From positions 1-64,000 of the forward strand of contig JAISZG010000013.1 in assembly GCA_031269355.1 (NCBI GenBank): a DNA stretch of 64,000 nt. Reading direction: 5' to 3'. Source of the stretch: Oscillospiraceae bacterium. Its GTDB lineage: Bacteria; Bacillota; Clostridia; Christensenellales; Aristaeellaceae. This document shows, piece by piece, positions 1 through 9,577 of this stretch (its first letter is position 1; every line of letters begins with the position of its first letter). The notes beneath the pieces are model-generated. The model searched no databases. It had not been told where the DNA came from and saw only the letters and a list, made by a program, of their open reading frames with translations. Made by a program: the position numbers and the translations under genes.

Positions 1-1275
1 GGCGCAAAAAGCAAAAATCCGCTAGCGTTCAAATACTACGACGCGGACAAAGTAGTATATGGCAAAAAAATGAAGGACCACCTCCCCTTCGCGTTGGCAT
101 GGTGGCATGCGCTAAGCGCGACAGGCCAGGACATGTTCGGCCCCGGCACCGCCGACAAAAGCTTTGGCGCAACGCCCGGCACGATGGAACACGCGCGCGC
201 GAAATCGGATGCTGGCTTTGAATTAATGCAAAAATTAGGCATTGAGTATTTCTGCTTCCACGATGTCGACCTGGTTCCGGAAGCTGATACGATCACGGAA
301 ACGAACAAGCGCCTCGACGAAATTACCGATTATATAAAGACGAAGATGGACGCGACCGGGATCAAGTGCCTGTGGGGCACGGCGAACCTGTTCAGCAATC
401 CTCGATTTATGAACGGCGCGGGATCGTCCCCATCGGCGGCAGTGTACTGCCACGCGGCCGCGCAGATTAAAAAGGCTATCGAACTAACCGTTAAGCTTGG
501 CGGGCGCGGTTATGTGTTTTGGGGAGGGCGCGAGGGATACGAGTCGCTTCTCAATACCGATATGAAATTCGAAATCGAAAATATCGCCGCGCTTATGAAG
601 ATGGCGGTGTCGTACGGTCGGTCCATCGGATTTACGGGCGATTTCCTTATCGAGCCAAAGCCAAAGGAACCGATGAAGCATCAGTACGATTTCGACGCCG
701 CGACTGCGATCGGCTTCCTGAAAGAATACGGCCTTGATAAGGATTTCAAACTGAATATTGAAGCGAACCACGCGACGCTGGCCGGGCATACGTTCCAGCA
801 CGATCTGCGGGTCAGCGCCATTAACGGCATGCTGGGTTCTATCGACGCGAACCAGGGCGACTACCTCATCGGTTGGGATACGGACGAATTCCCGTTCGAC
901 GTATACGAAACCACGCTGGCGATGTACGAGGTGCTCAAGGCGGGCGGCATTCCGGGCGGCTTCAACTTCGACGCGAAAAACCGCCGCAGCGCATATACGC
1001 CGGAGGATATCGTTCACGCGTTTATATTGGGCATGGATGCGTTCGCGCTGGGGCTTATCAAAGCCGCCGCGATAATCGAGGACGGGCGCATAGACGGGTT
1101 CGTTAAGGAACGCTACGCGTCGTTCGATTCAGATATCGGGCGCAAAATCCGTTCAGGCAAGGCTACGCTGGGCGAACTCGCCGCGATCGCCGAGAAGAAC
1201 GGCTCGCCCGCGCTTCCCGCCAGCGGACGGCAGGAATACCTGGAGAGCGTGCTTAACAGCGTGCTGTTTGGTTGA
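1..1275 (+). CDS. xylA: Xylose isomerase (5' end cut by window edge)
   Basis: Interconverts D-xylose and D-xylulose in the cytoplasm, the first step of xylose catabolism. The frame is open from base 1 ([21 protein letters not shown] before the ATG at 70), matching the family's N-terminus, so the true start lies upstream and the ATG at 70 is internal. Family signatures are visible: FCFHDVDL with catalytic His and Asp, [16 protein letters not shown] with the catalytic Lys, [17 protein letters not shown] and [10 protein letters not shown] with metal ligands. The usual length is about 435-440 residues and 424 are present here. xylB follows 75 bp downstream, so the two are probably one operon. Confidence 0.97.
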   Translation, partial: GAKSKNPLAFKYYDADKVVYGKKMKDHLPFALAWWHALSATGQDMFGPGTADKSFGATPGTMEHARAKSDAGFELMQKLGIEYFCFHDVDLVPEADTITETNKRLDEITDYIKTKMDATGIKCLWGTANLFSNPRFMNGAGSSPSAAVYCHAAAQIKKAIELTVKLGGRGYVFWGGREGYESLLNTDMKFEIENIAALMKMAVSYGRSIGFTGDFLIEPKPKEPMKHQYDFDAATAIGFLKEYGLDKDFKLNIEANHATLAGHTFQHDLRVSAINGMLGSIDANQGDYLIGWDTDEFPFDVYETTLAMYEVLKAGGIPGGFNFDAKNRRSAYTPEDIVHAFILGMDAFALGLIKAAAIIEDGRIDGFVKERYASFDSDIGRKIRSGKATLGELAAIAEKNGSPALPASGRQEYLESVLNSVLFG

Positions 1276-1297
1276 TGAATTTAATATAATTTCCGTT

Positions 1298-1321
1298 GGG
1301 GGAGGCGCGTTCGCCTCCCCC
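1298..1321 (+). other. Perfect hairpin between xylA and xylB
   Basis: A perfect 10-bp stem (GGGGGAGGCG / CGCCTCCCCC) with a CGTT loop lies 23 bp after the xylA stop. No T-tract follows, so an mRNA-stabilising or partial-termination hairpin is more likely than a full terminator. Confidence 0.6.
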
Positions 1322-1350
1322 GCTTATACGTTGTTTGGGGGCGATATAGC

Positions 1351-2874
1351 ATGAAATACGTGATCGGTCTTGATCTTGGCACATCGGGCACGAAAACCGT
1401 ATTGTTCGACGAGGAAGGCCGGGCGATCGCCAGCGCGTCGAAGGAATACCCCATGTATCAGCCGCACAACGGTTGGGCGGAGCAGGAACCGCACGACTGG
1501 CGCGACGCGGCGTTTGAGACGATCGCCGAGGTTGTGCGCGGCAGCGGCGTCGATCCGCGCGATATCATATCGATGGGCATGTCCGGGCAGATGCATGGAC
1601 TGGTCATGCTGGATGAGGACGGCGAGACTCTCGGACGGTCGATCATATGGGCGGATCAGCGCACAGGCGCCGAGTGCGAGGAGATTACGCGGACGGTCGG
1701 CGCCAAGCGGATGATAGAAATCACAGCGAATCCCGCGCTGACAGGCTTCACCGCTTCCAAGATCAAATGGGTGCAGAATCATGAGCCGCAGCGCTGGGCG
1801 CGGTGCCGCCATATTTTGCTGCCCAAGGATTATCTCCGATATGAATTGACCGGAGACTTCGCGACGGAGGTTTCCGACGCAAGCGGGATGCAGCTACTCG
1901 ACGTGCCGAAGCGCGGCTGGTCGAGGGAAGTGTGCGGCAAGCTGGGCGTGTCGCTGGATCAGCTTGCCAAAGTATACGAATCGCCTGAAATTACCGGGCA
2001 TATATCGGAAGAAGCGGCGAAGAAAACCGGTCTTTCAACAACTACGCTGATGGTCGGAGGCGCGGGCGACAACGCGGCTGCGGCGGTCGGTACGGGCGTC
2101 GTGCGGGATGGGCGCGCGTTCTGTACGATAGGCACGTCCGGCGTGGTGTTCGCACATACGGATACGCTGTCGATCGATCCAAAGGGGCGCGTGCATACGT
2201 TCTGCTGCGCGGTGCCAGGCGCGTGGCACGTGATGGGAGTAGTGCAGGCGGCAGGCCTTTCGCTGCGATGGCTGCGCGACGAAATATGCGGCGAGGAAAA
2301 GCGGGAAGCGGAGGCGCTGGGAATCGATCCCTACGATGTGATGAGCCGAGAGGCGGCGCTAAGTCCCATAGGCGCGAACCGGCTTATCTATTCGCCCTAT
2401 TTGATGGGCGAGCGCACGCCGCATCTCGATCCGGACTGCCGAGGCGCCTTCTTCGGCCTCAGCGCGATGCATACCAGGCGCGACTTGATCCGCGCGGTGA
2501 TGGAAGGCGTGACGTACGCTCTGAACGACAGCGTGGAGATACTGCGGGGCATGGGCGTTACTCTGTCGAACGTGCTGGCGGTCGGCGGCGGCGCGCGCTC
2601 CGGGCTGTGGCGGGAGATGCTGGCCGACGTGTTCGGCTGCCCAATAGGAACGCTCGCAAGCTCGGAAGGCGCGGCACTGGGCGCCGCGATATTGGCGGGC
2701 GTCGGCGCGAACCTGTATACAAACGTGCCGGATGCGTGCGAGCGGATGATTCGCCAGCGCGGAGTTCAGCAGCCGGACGGCGCGCGCGGCGAGGCGTACG
2801 CGAAGGCATATAATCTATATACGAAGCTGTATCCAGCGCTGAAGGATCTTTATCCTGAACTAAAAAATATATGA
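1351..2874 (+). CDS. xylB: Xylulokinase
   Basis: Phosphorylates D-xylulose to xylulose 5-phosphate for the pentose phosphate pathway. At 507 residues it is the normal length for the FGGY carbohydrate-kinase family. The N-terminal phosphate loop reads GLDLGTSGTKT, MSGQMHGLV matches the sugar-binding region, and MGERTPHLDPDCRGAFFGLS plus the glycine-rich AVGGGARS form the C-terminal ATPase half. The ATG at 1351 follows a G-rich ribosome binding site. Its place right after xylA makes xylulose, not glycerol or gluconate, the likely substrate. Confidence 0.95.
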   Translation: MKYVIGLDLGTSGTKTVLFDEEGRAIASASKEYPMYQPHNGWAEQEPHDWRDAAFETIAEVVRGSGVDPRDIISMGMSGQMHGLVMLDEDGETLGRSIIWADQRTGAECEEITRTVGAKRMIEITANPALTGFTASKIKWVQNHEPQRWARCRHILLPKDYLRYELTGDFATEVSDASGMQLLDVPKRGWSREVCGKLGVSLDQLAKVYESPEITGHISEEAAKKTGLSTTTLMVGGAGDNAAAAVGTGVVRDGRAFCTIGTSGVVFAHTDTLSIDPKGRVHTFCCAVPGAWHVMGVVQAAGLSLRWLRDEICGEEKREAEALGIDPYDVMSREAALSPIGANRLIYSPYLMGERTPHLDPDCRGAFFGLSAMHTRRDLIRAVMEGVTYALNDSVEILRGMGVTLSNVLAVGGGARSGLWREMLADVFGCPIGTLASSEGAALGAAILAGVGANLYTNVPDACERMIRQRGVQQPDGARGEAYAKAYNLYTKLYPALKDLYPELKNI

Positions 2875-2975
2875 ACTGAACCATGCGGGTATGGGGCGAG
2901 GGCAGAAAGCCCCGCTCTCGTTCGGGGACGTCGTGGGGGCAAAGCCCCGTCTAAAAGGGTCGGGAGGCGGTTGAC

Positions 2976-4529
2976 TTGTCTGAATGGCTTTTGGAAATGA
3001 AGGCGATCACAAAGGAATTCCCCGGAGTGAAGGCGCTCACCGACGTCGACCTTCGCGTACGTGAAGGAGAGGTCCACGGCGTAGTAGGCGAGAACGGCGC
3101 GGGAAAATCTACGCTGATGAACATTCTCAGCGGCATATACCCGCACGGATCATACAGCGGGCGGTTTTACTTCAACGGAGAGGAATGCCGTTTCCGCAGC
3201 ATTCGAGATTCCGAGGAAAAGGGAATCGTTATAATCCATCAGGAACTGGCGCTGGTGCCATATCTGTCTATCGCGGAGAATATGTTTCTGGGCAACGAGC
3301 GGCGAAAGCACGGCGTCATCAATTGGGACGAAACATATGAAAAGGCTCGCGAGCATCTGCGCCTGGTTGGATTGGCGGAAAATCCTCATACGCTTATAAA
3401 AGATGTGTCGCTGGGAAAGCAGCAGCTGATCGAAATAGCGAAAGCTCTTTCGAAAAACGTTAGGCTTCTTATTCTGGACGAACCGACATCCTCCCTTAAC
3501 GAGCGCGACGCCCAAAATCTGCTCGACCTGCTGATCGAATTCAAGCGCACGCGCGGACTTACGTCGATCATAATATCCCATAAACTGAACGAAATCGCGT
3601 ATGTCGCCGATAAGATAACGATTATACGCGACGGCGCAACCATCGAAACGCTGGATAAATCGACTGACGACGTATCCGAGAACAGGATTATACGCGGCAT
3701 GGTCGGGCGCGACATGAGCCAGCGATACCCTGCGCGCGAACGATGCGCGAAGGAAACGCTCGCACTGGAGATCAGCCGATGGAGCGTGCATCATCCGCTA
3801 TACACGGAGCGCAAGGTAGTAGACGACGTGTCGATAAACGTGCGCCACGGAGAGATCGTGGGCATGTACGGCCTGATAGGCGCAGGGCGCTCGGAGTTGG
3901 CGATGAGCGTATTCGGCAGGGCGTACGGCGCGCACATCAGCGGATCTGTGAAGAAGAACGGCGCAGCCATATCGCCTGATACGATACCCAATGCGATCAA
4001 GCAGGGGTTCGCGTATATCACGGAGGATCGCAAAGGCGACGGACTGGTTCTATCCAATTCAATACTGCGCAATTTAACGCTGGCGCGCATGGATAGGGTA
4101 AGCGAAAAAGGGGTGATAGATCCCGATAAAGAGCGCGGTGGCGCGTATGAATACAAAGAACGGCTGGGCATAAAGGCGCCGAACGTGGATCAACTGGTTG
4201 GCAACCTATCCGGAGGCAACCAGCAAAAAGTGCTGCTGGGAAAATGGATATTCGCTCAGCCGGATATTTTGATACTAGATGAACCGACGCGCGGCGTGGA
4301 CGTCGGCGCAAAATATGAAATTTATAAAATAATAAATGAATTAGCGGAGCAGGGTAAGGCGATTCTCCTTATATCCTCAGAATTGCCTGAAATATTGGGT
4401 ATGTGCGACCGCGTGTACGTTATGCACGAGGGGCGTCTTTTGGCAGAATATCCAGCAGACGAAGCGACTCAGGAAAGTATAATGCGCGTTATACTGCAAA
4501 CCAATCGAGGGGAAGGGGAAGCGTCATGA
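2976..4529 (+). CDS. mmsA: Monosaccharide ABC transporter, duplicated ATP-binding protein (MmsA/XylG type)
   Basis: Cytoplasmic ATPase driving sugar import, 517 residues with two fused ABC domains. The first has Walker A GENGAGKST, a degenerate signature VSLGKQQ and LLILDEPTSSL. The second has a degenerate P-loop GLIGAGRSE, signature LSGGNQQK and LILDEPTRGVD. A degenerate second P-loop is usual in the RbsA/XylG/MglA family. The stretch PHGSYSG...RSIRDSEEKGIVIIHQE resembles the multiple-monosaccharide subgroup (MmsA/GguA). The start is TTG at 2976, supported by GGGAGG at 2962-2967; no in-frame ATG lies nearby. It overlaps the permease gene by 4 bp. Xylose is the likely cargo because xylA and xylB precede it. 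Confidence 0.92.
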   Translation: MSEWLLEMKAITKEFPGVKALTDVDLRVREGEVHGVVGENGAGKSTLMNILSGIYPHGSYSGRFYFNGEECRFRSIRDSEEKGIVIIHQELALVPYLSIAENMFLGNERRKHGVINWDETYEKAREHLRLVGLAENPHTLIKDVSLGKQQLIEIAKALSKNVRLLILDEPTSSLNERDAQNLLDLLIEFKRTRGLTSIIISHKLNEIAYVADKITIIRDGATIETLDKSTDDVSENRIIRGMVGRDMSQRYPARERCAKETLALEISRWSVHHPLYTERKVVDDVSINVRHGEIVGMYGLIGAGRSELAMSVFGRAYGAHISGSVKKNGAAISPDTIPNAIKQGFAYITEDRKGDGLVLSNSILRNLTLARMDRVSEKGVIDPDKERGGAYEYKERLGIKAPNVDQLVGNLSGGNQQKVLLGKWIFAQPDILILDEPTRGVDVGAKYEIYKIINELAEQGKAILLISSELPEILGMCDRVYVMHEGRLLAEYPADEATQESIMRVILQTNRGEGEAS

Positions 4530-5782
4530 TACAGCAGGCTGCGCAACCCAGGATAAAAACCAAAACGGATACGAATCTGCGTCAGTACATGATGCTTCTG
4601 ATACTTGTGCTGATCATAGGATTCTTCCAGATCGTAACGGGCGGCAAACTGCTCAATCCAATGAATGTATCCAACATAATATTTCAAAACGCGTATGTAG
4701 TTATACTCGCGGTGGGCATGCTGCTGTGCATATTGACCGGCGGCAACATTGACCTATCGGTAGGCTCCGTCGTCGCGTTTATCTGCGCGTGCGCGGGCAC
4801 GTTTATAATCACGTGGAAGTGGGATCCCTACGCGTCGATGATTCTGTGCCTTGGCATATCCATTCTTATAGGGATGTGGCAGGGCTTCTGGATCGCGTAC
4901 GGACGCATCCCGCCGTTTATTATGACGCTGTCGGGAATGCTGCTGTTTCGCGGGCTTACGCTCATGATACTGAACGGACTGACGCTAGCGCCGTTCCCCG
5001 CGTCGTTCCTTAATTTTTCCACAGGCTTCGTATTCGCGGGGGATCCGCTGAGCGCGCTTAACCCGTTTGGCCTGAGAAACGCGACGTCGCTGATAATAGG
5101 CGTGCTGCTCGCGCTGGCTTTCATAATATCGCAGGCGCTCGGATACGCGCGGCGTAAATCGAAGGGCTACGACGTCGAGAGCCTGCTGTCGTTCGTGATA
5201 AAGGCCGCCGTCATCGCGGCGGCGGCGATCGCGCTGTTTTATACGCTTGGCCGCTACAGGGGTGTACCGACGGTGCTGGTAACTCTGGGCGTTATCCTTT
5301 TGGTCTATTCATTCCTTACGTCGAATACCGTAATCGGACGGCATTTATACGCGCTGGGCGGCAACGAGAAGGCGGCGCGCCTGTCGGGCGTTAAGACAAA
5401 GTTTCTGATGTTCCTCGCGTATACGAACATGTCCTTCCTTGCGGGCGTAGCCGGGCTTGTATTTGCCGCCCGGCTGAATTCCGCCTCGCCGCAAGCCGGA
5501 CAGGGGTTTGAAATGGACGCGATCGCCGCTTGCTTCATAGGCGGCGCGAGCGCGTACGGCGGCATCGGAACTATCGGCGGCACGTTGATAGGCGCGCTTA
5601 TAATGGGCGTGTTGAACAACGGCATGTCGATAAGGGGATTGGACTCGAACCTGCAGCAAGTGATAAAGGGCAGCGTTCTGTTCATCGCGGTCGCGTTCGA
5701 CGTAGTATCAAAGCAGCGCCTTCTGACGCCCGTGATAGACAGGGCGAAAGATTTGCTGAATGTGCGCGGAAAAGCCGCCTGA
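4526..5782 (+). CDS. mmsB: Monosaccharide ABC transporter permease (MmsB/XylH type)
   Basis: Integral membrane partner of the preceding ATPase, 418 residues and rich in hydrophobic helices, with the conserved GNIDLSVGSVVAF and GRIPPFIMTLSGMLLFRG segments of the BPD_transp_2 permeases. The start is the ATG at 4526, overlapping the upstream stop (ATGA) with GGAAGGGG upstream; the same frame is open further 5' but lies inside mmsA. The long insert between helices is typical of the XylH/GguB subgroup. No periplasmic binding protein gene is downstream; it may lie upstream of xylA, outside the window. Confidence 0.92.
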   Translation: MIQQAAQPRIKTKTDTNLRQYMMLLILVLIIGFFQIVTGGKLLNPMNVSNIIFQNAYVVILAVGMLLCILTGGNIDLSVGSVVAFICACAGTFIITWKWDPYASMILCLGISILIGMWQGFWIAYGRIPPFIMTLSGMLLFRGLTLMILNGLTLAPFPASFLNFSTGFVFAGDPLSALNPFGLRNATSLIIGVLLALAFIISQALGYARRKSKGYDVESLLSFVIKAAVIAAAAIALFYTLGRYRGVPTVLVTLGVILLVYSFLTSNTVIGRHLYALGGNEKAARLSGVKTKFLMFLAYTNMSFLAGVAGLVFAARLNSASPQAGQGFEMDAIAACFIGGASAYGGIGTIGGTLIGALIMGVLNNGMSIRGLDSNLQQVIKGSVLFIAVAFDVVSKQRLLTPVIDRAKDLLNVRGKAA

Positions 5783-5806
5783 ATTCAACGAATGGAGGAC
5801 GAGGGT

Positions 5807-6325
5807 ATGCTTCCGGAACTGCGCTATATGAATGGGGAAGAACGCAACAGCCAAATGCTTATGGTGATTCAAGATTCACTGGCCGAGGAGACGGATGAAA
5901 TCGCAAATCTCGCGACGGTCGCGGCGTACATGTACGCGTTTATGGAACGGGTTAACTGGGTTGGATTTTACTTTGTGAAGGGCGACACACTTATCGTGGG
6001 TCCATATCAGGGACAGCCCGCATGCGTACGCATCCCTATGGGCAAGGGGGTATGCGGAACCTGCGCCGAACAGCGCAGCGCCGTGACGGTGGATGAAGTT
6101 GGCAAATTCCCGGGATATATATCGTGCGATATATCCACTAGATCGGAAATCGCCGTTCCTGTATACAAAAACGGCGAGCTGTTTGCGGTGCTGGATATCG
6201 ACAGCCCGGAACCCGCGCGCTTCTCGGCCGCGGATAAGATAACCGTTACGGAGGCTTCGCGGTTGGTCGGAGCGTGTTTGGACAGAGCGGAAGCGACGAA
6301 GGTCGCGCTGGAAGCCGTAGTATAG
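5807..6325 (+). CDS. msrC: GAF-domain free methionine-(R)-sulfoxide reductase
   Basis: Reduces free Met-R-sulfoxide, an oxidative-damage repair activity of fRMsr-type GAF proteins. The protein is about 172 residues and is a single GAF domain. It shows NWVGFYFVKG, GPYQGQPAC, GKGVCGTC, ISCDISTRSEIAVPV and LDIDSP, including the three cysteines expected of the active fRMsr subgroup. The ATG at 5807 is preferred because GGAGG lies 7 bases before it. An in-frame ATG at 5792 would add five residues but has no ribosome binding site. A terminator follows. Confidence 0.9.
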   Translation: MLPELRYMNGEERNSQMLMVIQDSLAEETDEIANLATVAAYMYAFMERVNWVGFYFVKGDTLIVGPYQGQPACVRIPMGKGVCGTCAEQRSAVTVDEVGKFPGYISCDISTRSEIAVPVYKNGELFAVLDIDSPEPARFSAADKITVTEASRLVGACLDRAEATKVALEAVV

Positions 6326-6373
6326 CGCATAATATTACAATCGCCAACCGATCGCAGGCGAAAGCCAGCAGGA

Positions 6374-6412
6374 CTGCCGCGCCATGGAAAAGCTTCCGGC
6401 GCGGCAGTTTTA
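6374..6412 (+). terminator. Rho-independent terminator after msrC
   Basis: A stem CTGCCGCGCC / GGCGCGGCAG (6374-6383 with 6398-6407) is followed by TTTTA. An outer perfect inverted repeat, GGCGAAAGCC (6357-6366) with GGCTTTCGCC (6415-6424), encloses it and ends just before the next gene's ribosome binding site. Confidence 0.8.
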
Positions 6413-6439
6413 TCGGCTTTCGCCGCTGGAAAGGATATT

Positions 6440-7417
6440 ATGATTACGCTTGCGAACATATCCAAAACGTTCAATGTCGCCAGGCGCGCCAAAGGCGCGG
6501 GCGCGGCGTTCAAATCGCTTTTCAGGCGGGAGTATAACTATATCAAAGCGCTGGACGGAATCTCTTTTCATATAGGCGAAGGAGAAATTGTCGGCTATAT
6601 CGGGCCGAACGGCGCGGGCAAATCTACCTCCATAAAGGTGATGAGTGGTATTCTTGTGCCCGACGGCGGAGAGTGCGAGATACTGGGCTATACGCCGTGG
6701 AAGGACAGGCGAAAATTCGTCGGGAATATAGGCGTGGTGTTTGGTCAGCGCACACAGCTTTGGTGGGACGTGCCTATCGCGGATTCGTTCGATCTTCTGC
6801 GCGATATATACGCTATACCCGCCGACGCCTATAAGCGCAGCCTGGACATGCTCGCCGACGCGCTGGACTTGGGCGCGTTCATAAACACTCCCCTCCGACA
6901 GGTGAGTTTGGGGCAGCGCATGCGAGCCGAGATCGCGGCGTCGCTACTGCACAATCCAAAGATACTGTTTCTGGACGAGCCTACCATAGGGCTTGACGCA
7001 GTGTCAAAGCTGGCGGTGCGGCAGTTTATTAAAACGATCAACGCGGAGCGGAAACTTACCGTAATACTAACCACCCACGATATGAACGACATAGAAGCGC
7101 TCACAAACAGGGTGATACTGATAGGCAAAGGGCGCATACTTCACGACGGATCGATGGCGAAAATTAAACATAAATTCGACTCATACAGAACGCTGACGGT
7201 AACGTTCGCGCCTCACGACGCCCCCGTTCATATTGCGAACGCGGATATAATATCATGGGGCTGCGAACGCGCGGTATACCGGCTGGATATATCGCGAACG
7301 AACATATCGGCGGCGCTCGCGTCGCTCGGCAGCGAGCTGAACATACTCGATATGATCAGCGAGAGCCCGCCCGTTGAAGAAATTATCGCCGGGCTATATA
7401 AGGAGCACGGCATATGA
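6440..7417 (+). CDS. ABC-2 type exporter ATP-binding protein
   Basis: Cytoplasmic ATPase of an export system, 325 residues. It has Walker A GPNGAGKST, VFGQRTQLWWD around the Q-loop, the signature region VSLGQRMRAEIAASL, Walker B ILFLDEPTIGLD and the switch His in LTTHDMNDIE. The FGQRTQLWWDVP segment is typical of the COG4586 (viologen/daunorubicin-exporter-like) subgroup. GGAAAGGA precedes the ATG. It overlaps the next gene by 4 bp (ATGA), and the two membrane proteins that follow complete the transporter. The cargo cannot be read from the sequence. Confidence 0.9.
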   Translation: MITLANISKTFNVARRAKGAGAAFKSLFRREYNYIKALDGISFHIGEGEIVGYIGPNGAGKSTSIKVMSGILVPDGGECEILGYTPWKDRRKFVGNIGVVFGQRTQLWWDVPIADSFDLLRDIYAIPADAYKRSLDMLADALDLGAFINTPLRQVSLGQRMRAEIAASLLHNPKILFLDEPTIGLDAVSKLAVRQFIKTINAERKLTVILTTHDMNDIEALTNRVILIGKGRILHDGSMAKIKHKFDSYRTLTVTFAPHDAPVHIANADIISWGCERAVYRLDISRTNISAALASLGSELNILDMISESPPVEEIIAGLYKEHGI

Positions 7418-8217
7418 AACCATATATCGCCCTGTTCAGAATGAGGATGATCGCCGGAATGCAATACCGCGCCGCAGCGTGGGCCGGCGCGGCCACCCAG
7501 TTTTTCTGGGGGCTGATATTTATAATGATATATAGCGCGTTTTACCGAAGCAGCGCTGTCGAACCGCCGATGCGCTGGAACCAGCTGGCCACTTATATAT
7601 GGCTGCAGCAGATGTTCTTATTCATTGTAATGATATGGGCACAGGATAATGAATTGCTTCGCCATGTCACCGACGGTAACGTCGCGTACGAATTATGCCG
7701 CCCGTATGATTTGTTCAAAATCTGGTGCGCGCGGCTGCTCGCGTTTCGGCTGTCGAGCAGCTTTCTGCGATTCCTTCCTATTCTTATAATAGCGTTCCTG
7801 CTGCCCGCCCAATATAAAATGTCGCCGCCAGTCAGCTTGGGCGCGGCGGGGCTGTTCCTGATATCGCTCTCGCTGGGATTGTTAATCGTTACTGCCGTAT
7901 CAATGTTTATATATATATTGACTATAATAACGTTGTCTCCGGTGGGTTCGCGGCTTATAATAAGCGTAGCCGCAGATTTTCTGATGGGCGCGGTAATACC
8001 TATTCCGCTTATGCCCGCGTCGCTACAACGCGTGCTCGACTGGTTTCCGTTCCGCTATATATCCGATTTGCCGTTTAGAATATATTCAGGCAGCATCGCG
8101 GGCGGCGACGCGCTATTTCAAATGGGTGTTCAAGTCGCATGGATCATCGGGTTGTTTATGCTCGGAAGACTGTCGTTCAACAAGGTTATGCGCCGCGTTG
8201 TAATACAGGGAGGATGA
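7414..8217 (+). CDS. ABC-2 family permease, first subunit
   Basis: A membrane protein of 267 residues with about six hydrophobic helices. It resembles the ABC2_membrane_6 (COG4587) permeases that pair with COG4586 ATPases. It contains the TDGNVAYELCRPYDLF segment typical of these proteins (position-dependent domain boundary followed by an Arg-Pro). It is translationally coupled to the upstream ATPase by the ATGA overlap and abuts the second permease. Confidence 0.82.
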   Translation: MKPYIALFRMRMIAGMQYRAAAWAGAATQFFWGLIFIMIYSAFYRSSAVEPPMRWNQLATYIWLQQMFLFIVMIWAQDNELLRHVTDGNVAYELCRPYDLFKIWCARLLAFRLSSSFLRFLPILIIAFLLPAQYKMSPPVSLGAAGLFLISLSLGLLIVTAVSMFIYILTIITLSPVGSRLIISVAADFLMGAVIPIPLMPASLQRVLDWFPFRYISDLPFRIYSGSIAGGDALFQMGVQVAWIIGLFMLGRLSFNKVMRRVVIQGG

Positions 8218-8218
8218 T

Positions 8219-8998
8219 ATGATATATATCAAATATTTAAATATGCATATAAAATCGTTATCTCAATACCGCGCCTCTTTATGGATGATGATAGCCGGGC
8301 AATTCTTCATATCCTTCTTCGCGTTCGCCGGAATATACCTGCTGTTCGAACGCTTTGGCTCTATCGACGGCTGGACGTTTGGCGAGGTCGCGCTGTGCTT
8401 CGCTGTGGTGCAAACAGCGTTTGCCATTACCGAATGCTTCGCGCGCGGCTTTGATATGTTTCAAAGGATGATCATAAACGGCGATTTCGATCGCGTGCTG
8501 CTTCGTCCGCGGAGCACGCTCTCGCAGGTGCTCGGCTCCGACTTTGAGCTTAGCAGGGTTGGGCGGTTGGCGCAGAGCATTTTCACGCTGTGGCTGGCGG
8601 CGTCGTGGCTGGAGACAAGCTGGTCGGTCGCCAAAATAATTACGCTGATATTTATGATATTCAGCGGTATATTTATATTTACTGGCATATTTATACTCGG
8701 CGCAACCGTTTGCTTTTTTACGGTGCAGGGGCTGGAGATAATCAATATATTCACGTACGGCGGACGGGAAATAGCCGCGTATCCGCTGACTATATACAGC
8801 AAGTGGATAATGCGGTTCTTCACGTTTATTATCCCGTTCGCCTGTTTTAATTATATGCCATTAATGTTTCTCGTAGGCAAAGCAGGCGGGAACGACGCGC
8901 TTTATATGCTAACGCCGCTGCTGGGAATGCTGTTTATATTACCCTGCATTTTTGTATGGCGATTTGGGGTGAGGCGGTACCTGAGCACGGGCAACTGA
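8219..8998 (+). CDS. ABC-2 family permease, second subunit
   Basis: A polytopic membrane protein of 259 residues, probably COG3694-like. The motif INGDFDRVLLRPRSTL parallels the DGNVAYELCRPYDL motif of its neighbour, so the two permeases are diverged relatives forming a heterodimer. The ATG at 8219 starts 1 bp after the upstream stop, with GGGAGG just before it. A strong terminator ends the operon. Confidence 0.82.
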   Translation: MIYIKYLNMHIKSLSQYRASLWMMIAGQFFISFFAFAGIYLLFERFGSIDGWTFGEVALCFAVVQTAFAITECFARGFDMFQRMIINGDFDRVLLRPRSTLSQVLGSDFELSRVGRLAQSIFTLWLAASWLETSWSVAKIITLIFMIFSGIFIFTGIFILGATVCFFTVQGLEIINIFTYGGREIAAYPLTIYSKWIMRFFTFIIPFACFNYMPLMFLVGKAGGNDALYMLTPLLGMLFILPCIFVWRFGVRRYLSTGN

Positions 8999-9023
8999 CG
9001 AAATCATAAGCGGTTGCCAATCC

Positions 9024-9063
9024 AAGCCGCGTGCCGATGAATTGTATCGGCACGCGGCTTTTT
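9024..9063 (+). terminator. Rho-independent terminator of the ABC-2 operon
   Basis: A perfect 15-bp stem (AAGCCGCGTGCCGAT with ATCGGCACGCGGCTT), 7-base loop and T-run. It lies between convergent operons and may slow transcription from the nrdG side too. Confidence 0.92.
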
Positions 9064-9079
9064 CGATTGCGCCCATATA

Positions 9080-9577
9080 TCACGCGGAAATCGTTACGGC
9101 ATACTCGTCTCGCAGGCTCTTCGCCACGTCGATAAGGCGCTGATTGCGGCTGCCGCGCCAACGCAGTTCCAACGAACGCTCGCCCGGCATGAACCTGCCG
9201 TCGACAAGCACGTCCGTCAATTCGAGCAGCGCATATATATCGGGGTCGCGCTTCGCCATGAACAGCAGCTCCTCAAACGTCCAGCCGGAATATGTCCACA
9301 CATTCAAACCCCGTCGGCGCGCGGTCCGCGCGAGCGCAGCGCAGTCCCGCGCCTGTAAAAAAGGTTCGCCCCCTGAAAGCGTCAGCCCGTCTGTCAGCGG
9401 GTTCTTCAGCAGTTCGGCCTCAATTTCGGCGACGTCGCGTTCCATCCCGGCGTTAATATCGTGCGTTTGCGGATTGTGGCAGCCCTCGCAAGTATGCGCG
9501 CAGCCCTGCGCAAACACGGTAAAGCGCAGACCGGGGCCGTCGACGATTGAATCCTGCACTATTCCTGCGATTCTCAT
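9080..9577 (-). CDS. nrdG: Anaerobic ribonucleotide reductase activating protein
   Basis: Radical-SAM activase that installs the glycyl radical on NrdD. It has 165 residues, with the cluster-binding Cys triad in GCAHTCEGCHNP (CxxxCxxC) and the TLSGGEPFLQ motif typical of NrdG-like activases. The start overlaps the nrdD stop (ATGA), so the two are co-translated. Confidence 0.95.
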   Translation of the reverse strand: MRIAGIVQDSIVDGPGLRFTVFAQGCAHTCEGCHNPQTHDINAGMERDVAEIEAELLKNPLTDGLTLSGGEPFLQARDCAALARTARRRGLNVWTYSGWTFEELLFMAKRDPDIYALLELTDVLVDGRFMPGERSLELRWRGSRNQRLIDVAKSLRDEYAVTISA

